Positions 26,249 to 35,300 of a DNA stretch of 64,000 nt are shown piece after piece. The notes below the pieces were generated by a model. The model saw nothing but the letters and a program-made list of their open reading frames with translations, ran no database searches and was not told the DNA's origin. A program made the position numbers and the translations under genes. Source of the DNA: Geobacter sp. SVR (GTDB taxonomy: Bacteria > Desulfobacterota > Desulfuromonadia > Geobacterales > Pseudopelobacteraceae); assembly GCF_016865365.1 (NCBI RefSeq), contig NZ_AP024469.1:1883501-1947500 (forward strand), read 5' to 3'. Every line of letters starts with the position of its first letter. Positions within the stretch are counted from its first letter, which is position 1.

Positions 26249-26343
26249 ACAAGCCAAGGTATTTTGCCACCGAGAACATAGAGAACGTCCAACAATCTCG
26301 GAGAGTCTCAATTTTCTGATTAGCACCAGTCTCCCGCTTTAAC

Positions 26344-26384
26344 CCTTCTCCCCGAGGACCCAAAATCGGGTCTAAAGGAGAAGG
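26344..26384. repeat. Two-stem inverted repeat in the ptsI-pilD gap
   Basis: CCTTCTCC (26344-26351) pairs with GGAGAAGG (26377-26384), and inside it GACCC (26357-26361) pairs with GGGTC (26368-26372). It resembles the imperfect REP-like palindromes of intergenic regions. Confidence 0.5.
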
Positions 26385-26444
26385 TGGCCGCAGGCCGGAT
26401 GAAGGGCAGCAGTGCAGCAATATTAACTGTTCCCTCCTCACTAG

Positions 26445-26465
26445 CCCTCTCCCTCAGGGAGAGGG
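26445..26465. repeat. Palindrome CCCTCTCCCTCAGGGAGAGGG
   Basis: A 10-bp self-complementary arm around a single C. Together with the unit at 26344-26384 it fills a 369-nt gene-free gap (26249-26617) that shows no ORF. Such G/A-rich palindromes are commonly dispersed in bacterial genomes; this one has no U-run and is not a clear terminator. Confidence 0.55.
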
Positions 26466-26617
26466 AACCGTTTATCGCTTTAACGGGAGAACAGTTCTCA
26501 TCTGGTTCAATCTTTTAAGTGAGAATTATCGTATCTCGTTTTTGTAGTGTGGCTTGGCTCAGGTAGATTGGTTTTCTCTGTGAACGCTGTGGCGACCGCT
26601 TTTCAGGCTCCGATATC

Positions 26618-27406
26618 ATGACTATTCAGCTCTATTTTTCCATCCTCGCCTTTGTCTTCGGCGCCATTGTCGGCTCCTTCCTGAATGTCTGTATCTATCG
26701 CCTGCCCAGGGAGGAATCAGTCGTTTCGCCGCCGTCGCACTGCCCGCACTGCAACTACCGTATCCGCTGGTACGACAACATCCCGCTGGTGAGTTACCTG
26801 TGGCTCAGGGGGGCGTGCCGCGGCTGCCGGGCCGGCATCTCGCCGCAGTATCCGCTGGTGGAACTGCTCACCGGCGTGCTGACCCTGGCGCTCTTTCTGC
26901 GCTTCGGACCCACCCCAGCCTTTGCCGTCCTGTTCCTGTTCTGTTCGGCCTTGGTCGTGGTCACCTTTATCGATCTCGAGCACCAGATCATTCCCGACGA
27001 GATCTCTCTGCCCGGCATCGTGGTCGGTTTCGCCTGCTCATTTTTTCTGACCGGCCATACCTGGCTCAATTCGCTGCTGGGTATCCTGCTGGGGGGGGGC
27101 AGCCTGTTGCTGGTGGCCTACGGTTACCAGTTGCTGACCGGCAAGGAGGGTATGGGAGGGGGAGATATCAAGCTGCTGGCCATGATGGGGGCTTTCCTCG
27201 GCTGGAAGGCGGTTCCCTTCATCATTTTCACCGGGTCGCTGGCCGGATCCGTAGTGGGCATTACCCTGATGATCGTGCGCAAGAAGGATTCAAAACTGGC
27301 GATACCGTTCGGCCCCTATCTCGCATTCGGCGCGCTTCTTTTCATCTTTTACGGCCGACAGCTGATCCACTGGTACCTTACCGCAGGCATTCCAAGGGGG
27401 GGCTAG
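26618..27406 (+). CDS. pilD: Prepilin peptidase (leader peptidase / N-methyltransferase)
   Basis: 262 residues, about seven membrane helices. N-terminal zinc motif CPHC...CRGC (as in methylating PilD), DLEHQIIPDEISLPG carrying the first catalytic Asp, and GMGGGDIKLLAMMGAFLGWK carrying the second. Cleaves the class III signal of the minor pilins encoded at 37-40 kb and methylates their new N-terminal Phe. A histidine kinase gene starts 4 nt later. The gap upstream is 369 nt. Confidence 0.95.
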   Translation: MTIQLYFSILAFVFGAIVGSFLNVCIYRLPREESVVSPPSHCPHCNYRIRWYDNIPLVSYLWLRGACRGCRAGISPQYPLVELLTGVLTLALFLRFGPTPAFAVLFLFCSALVVVTFIDLEHQIIPDEISLPGIVVGFACSFFLTGHTWLNSLLGILLGGGSLLLVAYGYQLLTGKEGMGGGDIKLLAMMGAFLGWKAVPFIIFTGSLAGSVVGITLMIVRKKDSKLAIPFGPYLAFGALLFIFYGRQLIHWYLTAGIPRGG

Positions 27407-27409
27407 GCC

Positions 27410-28930
27410 GTGCGTCCCCTGCGCCCCAGCCTTACCCTCTCAATTCTCGCCTTCCTCAGCTGTCTGCTGTTTTCCGCCTGGCTCCTCTTCAGCCTGTTCG
27501 CGCTGAAAACCGCCGCCAATGATCTCTACGCCCAGAAAGCGCAGCACGCCCGCATGCTGCTTGCCACATTCGTCAATCAACTCCCGGAAACCATTCCGAC
27601 ATTTCCCGAAAGCGTGCTTCCGACCGATTCAGCGGCTGCTGCATATGTCCGTAAGCTTGCCGAAGATGCCGGTTTCGTCCGCCTGACACTGCTGGATGCC
27701 AACGGCAGGTGCATCTTTACCGCCGGTCGGGAGGAGGGGGATATCTATGCCCCCTTCTCGGGGTTGCCGGCAGGGGAGGGGGGCAGTTTCACCCTGCGCG
27801 ACAGGTCCGGAGTGGCCTGGGTCAGCCAGGTCCTCCGCAGCGATGCACCTGCCGGCAGGGCCGGCCTGATCCTTTCCCTGTCAGCCGAACAGGAACGGCT
27901 GCAGCGCTCCCGTCAGCTCTTTACGGCCTATTGCGCGATAGACTTCATCCTGCTGCTCGGTTTCGGTTCATTCATTCTGAGGCGTATCGTGGTGAGGCCG
28001 GTAAACCGGCTGCTGGCAGCCACGGAGAAAATCACCGACGGGCATTACGGTCAGAGGGTACAGGTGTCCGGCAGCTTTGAGCTGGTGCGGCTGGCCGAGT
28101 CCTTCAATGCCATGTCCGGAACGCTGCTGCTCAAGGAACGGCAGGTTACGGCTCACGTTGCTGCCTTGGAAAAGGCCAACGCCGACCTGCGCCAGGCGCG
28201 GGAGGAGACGCTGCGTTCGGAAAAGATGGCTTCCATCGGCCTGCTGGCAGCCGGAATGGCCCATGAAATCGGCACGCCGCTTGCCTCCATCATGGGCTAT
28301 GCCGAACTGCTCGGAGGGGAGGAGCCGAATGGGGCGACCGTACATGATTATGCCGACCGCATCTCCCGGGACTGCGCCCGTATCGACAGGATCGTACGCG
28401 GTCTGCTGGACTATTCCCGCTCCCGGGCCAGCTCTCTGGAGACGGTTGACCTTGGCCGGCTGGCAGCGGAGTCGATCGAACTGCTGTCCCGGCAGGGAGC
28501 CTTCAGGCACATCCACGTCAGCACCGCTTTCGAAGAAGGACTCGCCCCGGTGATGGCAGACCCCCACCAACTGCAGCAGGCCCTGATCAACCTGATGCTC
28601 AATAGTCGTGATGCCCTGGCGGAAGGGGGCAAGCTGGCTATCCGGGGCAAGGTTGACAACCAGGGTTTGTCCTCCGGCCGCAGCGGTGCGGTGCGTATCG
28701 AGGTGCTGGATAACGGTAGCGGCATACCGGCCGAGCACGTGAGCAGGATCTTCGATCCTTTTTTCACTACCAAGGCGCCCGGCAAAGGGACCGGACTGGG
28801 GCTGGCGATCGTTGCACGCATCATCGAAGGCATGGGCGGAAGAATCGCGGTAAAGAGCAGGATCGGCGCCGGCAGCTGTTTCGCCATCTGGCTGCCGATT
28901 GCCGCTGAACCGGCGGAGGAGCCACAATGA
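27410..28930 (+). CDS. Membrane sensor histidine kinase, partner of the regulator downstream
   Basis: 506 residues from GTG 27410. First membrane helix (LTLSILAFLSCLLFSAWLLFSLFAL), a periplasmic sensor region of about 130 residues, second helix (AIDFILLLGFGSFILRRIV), HAMP, coiled coil, HisKA with His285 in GMAHEIGTPLASIMGY, then HATPase (LINLMLNSRDAL, DNGSGIP, GTGLGLAIV). The NtrB-type H-box (H-E-I-G-T/N-P-L) is that of kinases paired with sigma-54 activators. Overlaps its partner by 4 nt. Topology differs from the six-helix PilS, so calling it PilS is not justified. Confidence 0.88.
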   Translation: MRPLRPSLTLSILAFLSCLLFSAWLLFSLFALKTAANDLYAQKAQHARMLLATFVNQLPETIPTFPESVLPTDSAAAAYVRKLAEDAGFVRLTLLDANGRCIFTAGREEGDIYAPFSGLPAGEGGSFTLRDRSGVAWVSQVLRSDAPAGRAGLILSLSAEQERLQRSRQLFTAYCAIDFILLLGFGSFILRRIVVRPVNRLLAATEKITDGHYGQRVQVSGSFELVRLAESFNAMSGTLLLKERQVTAHVAALEKANADLRQAREETLRSEKMASIGLLAAGMAHEIGTPLASIMGYAELLGGEEPNGATVHDYADRISRDCARIDRIVRGLLDYSRSRASSLETVDLGRLAAESIELLSRQGAFRHIHVSTAFEEGLAPVMADPHQLQQALINLMLNSRDALAEGGKLAIRGKVDNQGLSSGRSGAVRIEVLDNGSGIPAEHVSRIFDPFFTTKAPGKGTGLGLAIVARIIEGMGGRIAVKSRIGAGSCFAIWLPIAAEPAEEPQ

Positions 28931-30285
28931 CAGCCTCCGGGAAACACATTCTGATCATCGACGACGAGGAGAACCTGCGCCACATGCTGTCGGCAATGCT
29001 CTCCCGCCAGGGGTATCTGACCGACACGGCTGCCAATGGCGCCGAGGGTCTGCAGCGCCTGCGCGACAAAATCTACGATTTCGTCCTGTGCGACATCCGC
29101 ATGCCCGAAATGGGGGGCAAGGCTTTTCTGGCCGCGGCGCTCGAAAACCGCGTTGCCTCGCCGGTCATCATGATGTCGGCCTACGGGACCGTCGATACGG
29201 CAGTGGAATGCCTCACGCTGGGCGCCTACGATTTCATTTCCAAACCATTCAAAAAAGATGAAATCGAAATGGTGCTGAAGAAGGCCGAGGAACGGGAGCG
29301 GCTCAGGGAGGAGAACAGCCGCTTGCGGGCTGTAGTGGCCGGCACGAACGGTTTTTCCGGCATCATCAGCCGTAATTCTGCCATGACCGATCTCTTTTCC
29401 CAGATCCGCAAAGTGGCGGACCTGAAAACTCCGGTTCTGGTGCTGGGGGAATCCGGCACCGGCAAGGAATTGATTGCCCGGGCGATCCACGATGCCAGCC
29501 GCCGTTTCGCCGGGCCGTTCGTGGCGGTCAACTGTGGCGCTATTCCGGAAAACCTGCTGGAGAGCGAGCTGTTCGGACACCGGCGGGGAGCCTTTACCGA
29601 CGCATCCAGCGACAAGACCGGCCTGTTCGACCAGGCCGACGGAGGTACGCTTTTTCTGGATGAGGTCGGCGAAATGCCGCCGGCCCTGCAGGTCAAGCTT
29701 TTACGCGTGCTGCAGGAGGAGGAAATTCGTCCGCTGGGTGCCAGTGCCAGCCATACAGTGGATGTGCGGGTTGTTTCCGCCACCTCCCGCAATCTTGAGG
29801 CGGACAGCCGCATGGGGCGTTTTCGCGAGGATCTCTATTTCCGTCTGAATGTTTTTACCGTGCAGTTGCCCCCTCTCCGGGACCGCATCGACGACATTCC
29901 CCTGCTGGTCGATCACTTTGTCGCCCGTTGCGCAGAGACGATGGAACGGAGTCCGGTGCGCGTTTCACCGGAAGTCATGCGCCGGTTGATGGGCTACGGC
30001 TGGCCCGGCAACGTGCGGGAGCTGGAAAACGTGATCGAGCGCGGGATGATCCTGTGCGAGGGGATGATGACCGAGGCCTGTCTGCCGGATGCCCTGCGTT
30101 ATGCTGCCGGCGTTGCCGAGGCGGATGAAGACCTCTCCATCAAAAGGGCCGAGGATGCCATCGAACGCGACCTGATCCGCAAGGCGCTGCTGAAAACCGG
30201 GGGCAATCGGACCCAGGCGGCCAGGATCCTGGAGATCAGCCACCGTTCCCTGCTCTACAAGCTGAAGGAGTTCGGCATCGACTAG
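28927..30285 (+). CDS. Sigma-54-dependent response regulator
   Basis: 452 residues. Receiver domain with the phosphoacceptor Asp56 in FVLCDIRMPEMGG, AAA+ domain with Walker A GESGTGKE, loop L1 GAFTDA (not the canonical GAFTGA), Walker B GGTLFLDE and R-finger region, then a Fis-type HTH (KTGGNRTQAARILEISHRSLLYKLKEFGID). Activates sigma-54 promoters on phosphorylation by the kinase. Sigma-54 is encoded at 18866. Its targets are unknown; the neighbours are type IV pilus genes. Confidence 0.93.
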   Translation: MTASGKHILIIDDEENLRHMLSAMLSRQGYLTDTAANGAEGLQRLRDKIYDFVLCDIRMPEMGGKAFLAAALENRVASPVIMMSAYGTVDTAVECLTLGAYDFISKPFKKDEIEMVLKKAEERERLREENSRLRAVVAGTNGFSGIISRNSAMTDLFSQIRKVADLKTPVLVLGESGTGKELIARAIHDASRRFAGPFVAVNCGAIPENLLESELFGHRRGAFTDASSDKTGLFDQADGGTLFLDEVGEMPPALQVKLLRVLQEEEIRPLGASASHTVDVRVVSATSRNLEADSRMGRFREDLYFRLNVFTVQLPPLRDRIDDIPLLVDHFVARCAETMERSPVRVSPEVMRRLMGYGWPGNVRELENVIERGMILCEGMMTEACLPDALRYAAGVAEADEDLSIKRAEDAIERDLIRKALLKTGGNRTQAARILEISHRSLLYKLKEFGID

Positions 30286-30286
30286 A

Positions 30287-30355
30287 AGGTCGTTGAAAAA
30301 ACGGGCATCTCGCCGCCATCCTCGTCAGTCCTCTTGCTGCTTCGGCTGTACCTGC
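30287..30355 (-). repeat. Partial copy of the 182-bp inverted-repeat element
   Basis: AGGTCGTTGAAAAAACGGGC (30287-30306) and the following CATCTCGCCGCC-type sequence through CCTCTTG match one end of the element at 14277-14458, reading the other way. Similarity is strong up to about 30335 and weaker to about 30355. The other end is absent. It directly follows the regulator stop codon. Confidence 0.6.
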
Positions 30356-30448
30356 GCAATTGTGTCACTGCGGAGCAGGCCACTATGAAAAAAATGCATA
30401 GTTCGATTGCCCATGAAGATTTAAAGATTGAAAATCAAACGCTTGCGG

Positions 30449-30474
30449 TGCCTGCTTTTGCGGGCATTTTTTTT
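30449..30474 (+). terminator. Terminator-like hairpin 44 nt upstream of the DsbC-like gene
   Basis: TGCCTGC (30449-30455) pairs with GCGGGCA (30460-30466) (one G-U) and is followed by eight T. Either it ends the kinase-regulator transcript or acts as an attenuator for the next gene. Confidence 0.65.
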
Positions 30475-30517
30475 GCTTACCATCTGCAACGTCACTAACC
30501 GTTCGAGAGGAGCTACA

Positions 30518-31303
30518 ATGCTGAAAGAATTTGTCATTGCCCTTGCTGCTTCATTCGTGATCGCTTCGCCTCTGTTCGCCATGGCCAAGGAGGGCTGCGG
30601 CGGCGAGTGCACCTCCTGTCACACGCTGACCCAGCAGGATGCAACCGATCTGCTCAAGAAGGTCGACGTAACGGTCAAGTCGGTCAAGCAGGCCCCTTCG
30701 CGGGGGTTGTTCGAACTGCTGGTCGAAAAGGAGGGCAGGCAAGGGGTGATCTTCATCGATTACGGGAAGAAACACCTGATTCAGGGGGCGATGGTCAACC
30801 TGGAATCCCTGCAGCCGGTGGCCGCTCATATGCAGGATATCCAGCAGCCGAAGCAGATTACCTCCCTGGACGTCAAAACCATTCCCGTAAGCAATGCCAT
30901 TACCATCGGAAATCCCCGAGCTAGCAAGCACCTCTATGTTTTCACCGATCCGGACTGCCCTTACTGCAGGAAGGCACACCTCGAGCTGAAGAAACTGGCA
31001 AAAATCGCTCCTGATGTGGCCATCGACATCATGCTCTTTCCCCTGCAGATGCATCCTGACGCATACGGCAAATCCCGCGCCATACTGGAAAGCAGGAGCC
31101 TCGATGTATTGGATAAGGCATTCGAGGGCAAGGAGGTGCCTTCCCCCTCCAAGGAGAGCAGTAAAAAAGCCATCGATGAGAACATCGCTTTCGCCGCCGC
31201 TCATGGCATTTCCGGAACACCGACACTGGTCATGCCCGACGGCAGGATCGAAGTGGGTGTCCGTGATGCGGAAACCTTGAAGAAGATGCTGGAAGCCAAG
31301 TAG
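30518..31303 (+). CDS. DsbC/DsbG-like thiol-disulfide protein with a CxxCH motif
   Basis: 261 residues from ATG 30518 (GAGAGGAG upstream). Sec signal MLKEFVIALAASFVIASPLFAMA. N-terminal CGGECTSCH: a CxxCH heme c site that is not usual for DsbC. A DsbC N-terminal domain follows, then the thioredoxin-like domain with the active site FTDPDCPYCRKAH and the cis-Pro region SGTPTLVMPDG. Expected to isomerise disulfides or to act in cytochrome c maturation in the periplasm. Directly upstream of the disrupted gene and pilY1. Confidence 0.85.
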   Translation: MLKEFVIALAASFVIASPLFAMAKEGCGGECTSCHTLTQQDATDLLKKVDVTVKSVKQAPSRGLFELLVEKEGRQGVIFIDYGKKHLIQGAMVNLESLQPVAAHMQDIQQPKQITSLDVKTIPVSNAITIGNPRASKHLYVFTDPDCPYCRKAHLELKKLAKIAPDVAIDIMLFPLQMHPDAYGKSRAILESRSLDVLDKAFEGKEVPSPSKESSKKAIDENIAFAAAHGISGTPTLVMPDGRIEVGVRDAETLKKMLEAK

Positions 31304-31570
31304 CGCTACACTGCGGCAGCGGGGCACAGCCGCAGGCTGTTCTCCCGCGTCGCGCGCGGTTGCCGTAAATTTCGGGGGTTGAAGATGATGGAATATGGAC
31401 TGAGAATACTGGTGCTGATGGCAATCGGCATTGGCCTGGCGATTGCTCCCGCGTTTGCGACGGACGAGGTTTTTCGGGCCAAGCTTCTGGCCCATAAAGG
31501 TAATTTCCTTAGGGTAAACCCCCGGCTCTGCCGGGGGACCCCAATAGTTTGACAGTTCCTGAAATATGTA

Positions 31571-31618
31571 GAAGCCTCCCTAACGTGAACCGCTCAAAGT
31601 ACACGAAAAGGAGGCTTC
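31571..31618 (+). promoter_or_regulatory. RNA stem that hides the tnpA ribosome-binding site
   Basis: GAAGCCTCC (31571-31579) is the exact complement of GGAGGCTTC (31610-31618), which contains the AAGGAGG Shine-Dalgarno 5 nt before the transposase ATG. Folding would block translation, the known mode of control in IS200. Confidence 0.7.
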
Positions 31619-31619
31619 A

Positions 31620-32057
31620 ATGGACGACACACAAAGTTTATGCCACACGAAATGGGATTGCAAGTATCACGTTGTATGGATTCCAAAATGTCGCCGCAAG
31701 GTGCTGTTTGGTCGAATCCGGAAATATCTTGCCGACTTGTTTCATAGTCTAGCCAGGCAGAAAGAGTGCAAGATAGTGGAAGGGCACCTTCAACCTGATC
31801 ATATTCACATATTGATATCGATCCCACCAAAATACTCCGTTGCACAGGTGATCGGTTTCATCAAGGGCAAAAGTGCAATCCATATTGCGCGAATGTACCT
31901 TGGTCAGAAGAAGAACTTTGCTGGTATGAGCTTTTGGGCACGTGGCTACTTTGTATCCACTGTCGGTGCTGACGAGGAAACAATTGCCAACTACATCAGG
32001 AACCAGGAAGACGAAGACAAACGTCTGGATCAATTGACATTTTTGCCCGAAGAATGA
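31620..32057 (+). CDS. tnpA: IS200-type transposase TnpA (Y1)
   Basis: 145 residues. Starts SLCHTKWDCKYHVVWIPKCRRKVLFG; the HUH motif is in EGHLQPDHIHILISIPP (H-x-H), the nucleophile Tyr is expected in FVSTVGADEETIANYIRNQE, and the C-terminus is short. Family length is complete and no stop interrupts it, so it may be active. Transposes as single-stranded DNA without a target duplication. Confidence 0.93.
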   Translation: MDDTQSLCHTKWDCKYHVVWIPKCRRKVLFGRIRKYLADLFHSLARQKECKIVEGHLQPDHIHILISIPPKYSVAQVIGFIKGKSAIHIARMYLGQKKNFAGMSFWARGYFVSTVGADEETIANYIRNQEDEDKRLDQLTFLPEE

Positions 32058-32329
32058 CCACCACTCGTGGTGGTCAGATAATCTTTTGAAAAAACCGCTT
32101 CGAGCGGTTCACGACTTTGAAAGCCCCCGGCTTTGCCGGGGGATGCTTACTATCTGCTGGTAAGGACCACTCAGGAGAGCCAAAGGGAGGTCAGGTTGAG
32201 CGAGCGGGTGGTTGTGGTCTCCCGGGAGGAAACCACAAACGATCCCCATAAGATCATCAGGAACTCGACCCTGCTCTTGTCCATGAACGGCGGTGAGATA
32301 ACCACCATCGTCGTTGAGGAGGTGCCGAA

Positions 32330-35300
32330 ATGAGAGCTCTGAGGCTGCTGCCGCTGATGGCTTTGGCGATCCTGGTCATGGCAAGCGAGGCTCATGCGTG
32401 GGTGCCGTACGTGAGTTCGACGACACCGGTGAACAACGCCACCGGCATTAACGTCAACAATCCCATCGATATCAATTTCAGCGAGATGGTCAAATGGACT
32501 TCAGTCCTTAACAATAACACGTACAGGATTACCGTTTTCGAAGATGCGCCCAATACCAGGTTTACGGCACTCAGCTACTCCCCTGCCACCGACGCCAGCA
32601 GTTACCGCCTGACTCCGACAACGGCGCTGAAATATTCCACCAAGTACCGGGTAGTCGTAGACTACCGCGTCACCAGTCTTTCCAGCAACCAGAACATGGG
32701 TAACAACAACACGGTAACTTTCTACTTCACCACCGGATCGGCTCCCGACACCGTTCCCCCCACGGTGAGGCCCAGTTCCCCGGCCAGCGGCGCCACGAAT
32801 GTGCCCCTGGACACCCAGGTCGTGGTCCAGTTCAGCGAACCGATGAATGCCGGCAGCGTCGTGGGGGCAGGTGTCTTTACCCTCAATAACGGCGTCAGCG
32901 GGACAGTCACCTACGATGATTCCAACAACACCGCTACCTTCGCTCCCAGCTCGCCTCTCTCGGGCGGCACCACCTATACCGCCACCATCACGACCGCAGT
33001 GACCGACCTGGCCGGCAACCGCATGGCTTTCAACAGGACCTGGCAGTTCACCACGCTGATCCCGGATACCACTCCACCCACGATCCTCTCCACCACGCCG
33101 GTTGCCAGTGCCACGGCCGTACCGGTCAGTTCTCCCATCTCAATCGTGTTTTCCGAGGCAATGAATCCCGCCACCATCACCTCAGCCACCATCTCCGTGG
33201 CAGGAGTCACCGGAACCGTGTCCTACAACAGCGGAACGAATACGGCAACATTCACCCCCACGTCCAATTTCAACTACGGCACCGATTATACCGCAACCGT
33301 TTCCACCGGGGTCAGCGACCTGGCGGGGAATGCCCTGCAGTCGGCACGGGCCTGGACCTTTACCACGGTGCAGAATTTCACTCCTCCCAATGTGAACGAG
33401 TACTGCCAGGTGCCCCCGTTCGTGGCGGGGACCGGTGTACAGCCGAACGTGCTGCTGATCGTCGACAACTCCGGCAGCATGATGGAATTCGCCTACAAGA
33501 CCAAGGGCAAGGGAGGGGGCGCCGGCACCAACGCCGATGCCAGTTACAATCCCAATACTACCTATTACGGGTATTTCGATTCCGCGCAGATGTACAAATA
33601 TACTGCCACGTCGGGCGGTTTTTTCGAGCCGGACAGCACCAAAGCCCTCAACCTCTCGAATTTTTGGTCCGGCAACATGCTCAACTGGCTGACCATGCGG
33701 AGAACCGACGTGGTGCGCAAGGTCCTGGTGGGGGGCAAAACCACCCCCCGTTCAGCCAATACCGCCAACTTCCTGACCCCGCTGGAAAGCACCGACAGGG
33801 ACTATTACAAGGCCTATGGAGGGAGCTACTACAAGGTCGATGCCGGCCCCACGCTCAAACTCTGTTCGTCATCCTCCTGTTCCGCCTTTTCGACCACCTA
33901 CAACGTCAAGGTATTCGTCGGCAACGATCCCCCCCAGGATGGCCTGGTGCTGCGTTACTCCGACCGCATCCGTTTCGGAATCATGTTTTTCAACGGCGAC
34001 GGCTCGCGTTACGAGAACGGCAGCAATTCGGACAGGGATGGGGGCTATGTTGCGGTGGACATCGGTTCCACCGGGACAAACCTGATCACCCAGATCGAAA
34101 ATACCGATCCCTCCACCTGGACCCCTCTGGGCGAATCGTTCTACGAGGCGGTGCGTTATTTCCAGGCCACCACCAGCGCCTACAACGGCGGCACCTATTC
34201 CGGCAAGGACCCCATTACCAGCTCCTGTCAGCGTAATTTCGTGCTGGTCCTGACGGACGGTGAATCCACCAAGGACCAGAACCTGCCGGGGGGGGCATTC
34301 AATAATGCCTCCGGCAACAAGAGCAACCAGGTGACCGATGGCTATGGTTTCAACATCAAAACCTGGATGGATGCCATCGCCGCCAATGAAGGCACCACCA
34401 GCCTCTACGCCACCGACCCCGGAACGCAGGGTTCCTACTACCTGGCTGGTGTGGCCTACTATGCGCACAATACCGATCTGCGCAGCCCAACGGTCGGAAA
34501 AAGTGCCATTGCCGGAACCCAGAACCTGACCACCTACACGGTTTTAGCCTTTGAAGATTCCGCCATCGGCAGGAAAAACCTGCAGTTGGCCGCAAAGTAT
34601 GGCGGATTCGACGACAACAATCGCACCGGCAAGCCCGATCAGACCGGCAAGTGGGACAAAAACGGCGATGGAGTGCCGGATACCTACTACGAGGCCAACC
34701 AGGGCAATCAGCTTCAGGGGGCGCTGACTTCGGCCTTCAACGATATCCTGACCCGCGTCTCCTCCGGTACGGCTGCCTCGATCCTGAACAACAGCGAGGG
34801 GAGCGGCGCCAGCTTGCTGCAGGCGGTATTCTATCCCAAGAAGACCTTCGACAACGGGACCGAGGTTACCTGGGTCGGCGAGCTGCAGAATCTCTGGTAC
34901 TATCTCGATCCCTTCCTGCAGTTGAGCAGCATCAGGGTCGATACCGTCTCCGACTATAAGCTCAGTCTGCTGGACGATTACGTGGCCCAGTTCTTTTTCG
35001 ACACCTCCACCAACCAGACCCTGGTGCGCCTGTTGCGTGATACGACCGGCAAGGGCACCCCCCTGGTCGACCTGGGTACCTACAGCCCGGACGATACCGC
35101 CAACGTCAAGAGCCTGTGGCGGGCAGGCCGCCTGCTCTGGTCGAGGAACCTGGCCAGCGACAATCGCACCATTTACACCCGTACCGGCATGGCGGCATTC
35201 GATACAATGACCGACTCGGCCGGCCAAAGCACCGGCCTGGCGGACTTCAGTTCAGCCATGAAAAACGATGCCACCATCCAGGGGTACCTGCGGGCCGCCA

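Larger units (their letters stand above)
31519..32142 (+). mobile_element. IS200/IS605-family insertion sequence with TnpA only
   Basis: Contains a single Y1 transposase gene (31620-32057). The left end has a hairpin CCCCCGGC-TCT-GCCGGGGG (31519-31537) and the right end CCCCCGGC-TTT-GCCGGGGG (32124-32142), the single-stranded hairpins that such transposases recognise. Two further hairpins follow tnpA: GACCACCACTCGTGGTGGTC (32057-32076) and AACCGCTTCGAGCGGTT (32093-32109). There is no target duplication, as expected for the family. Exact tips are uncertain by a few bases. Confidence 0.85.
31385..32333 (+). pseudogene. Secreted small protein upstream of pilY1, split by an IS200-type element
   Basis: Left part: ATG 31385, MMEYGLRILVLMAIGIGLAIAPAFATDEVFRAKLLAHKG, a Sec signal and start of a mature protein, breaking off at the left end of the IS near 31510. 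Right part: AYYLLVRTTQESQREVRLSERVVVVSREE...ITTIVVEEVPK, ending at TGA 32331-32333, which overlaps the pilY1 ATG by 4 nt. So in the ancestor this gene was translationally coupled to pilY1. About 40 and 62 residues remain. Family unknown. Some original codons may be lost. Confidence 0.6.

Noticed and set aside
24533..26326. Long minus-strand ORF (597 codons) opposite ptsI
   Set aside because: Shadow of a GC-rich gene; ptsI has full family motifs in the opposite strand.
28411..29580. 389-codon minus-strand ORF opposite the kinase/regulator pair
   Set aside because: Shadow of two well-recognised signalling genes.
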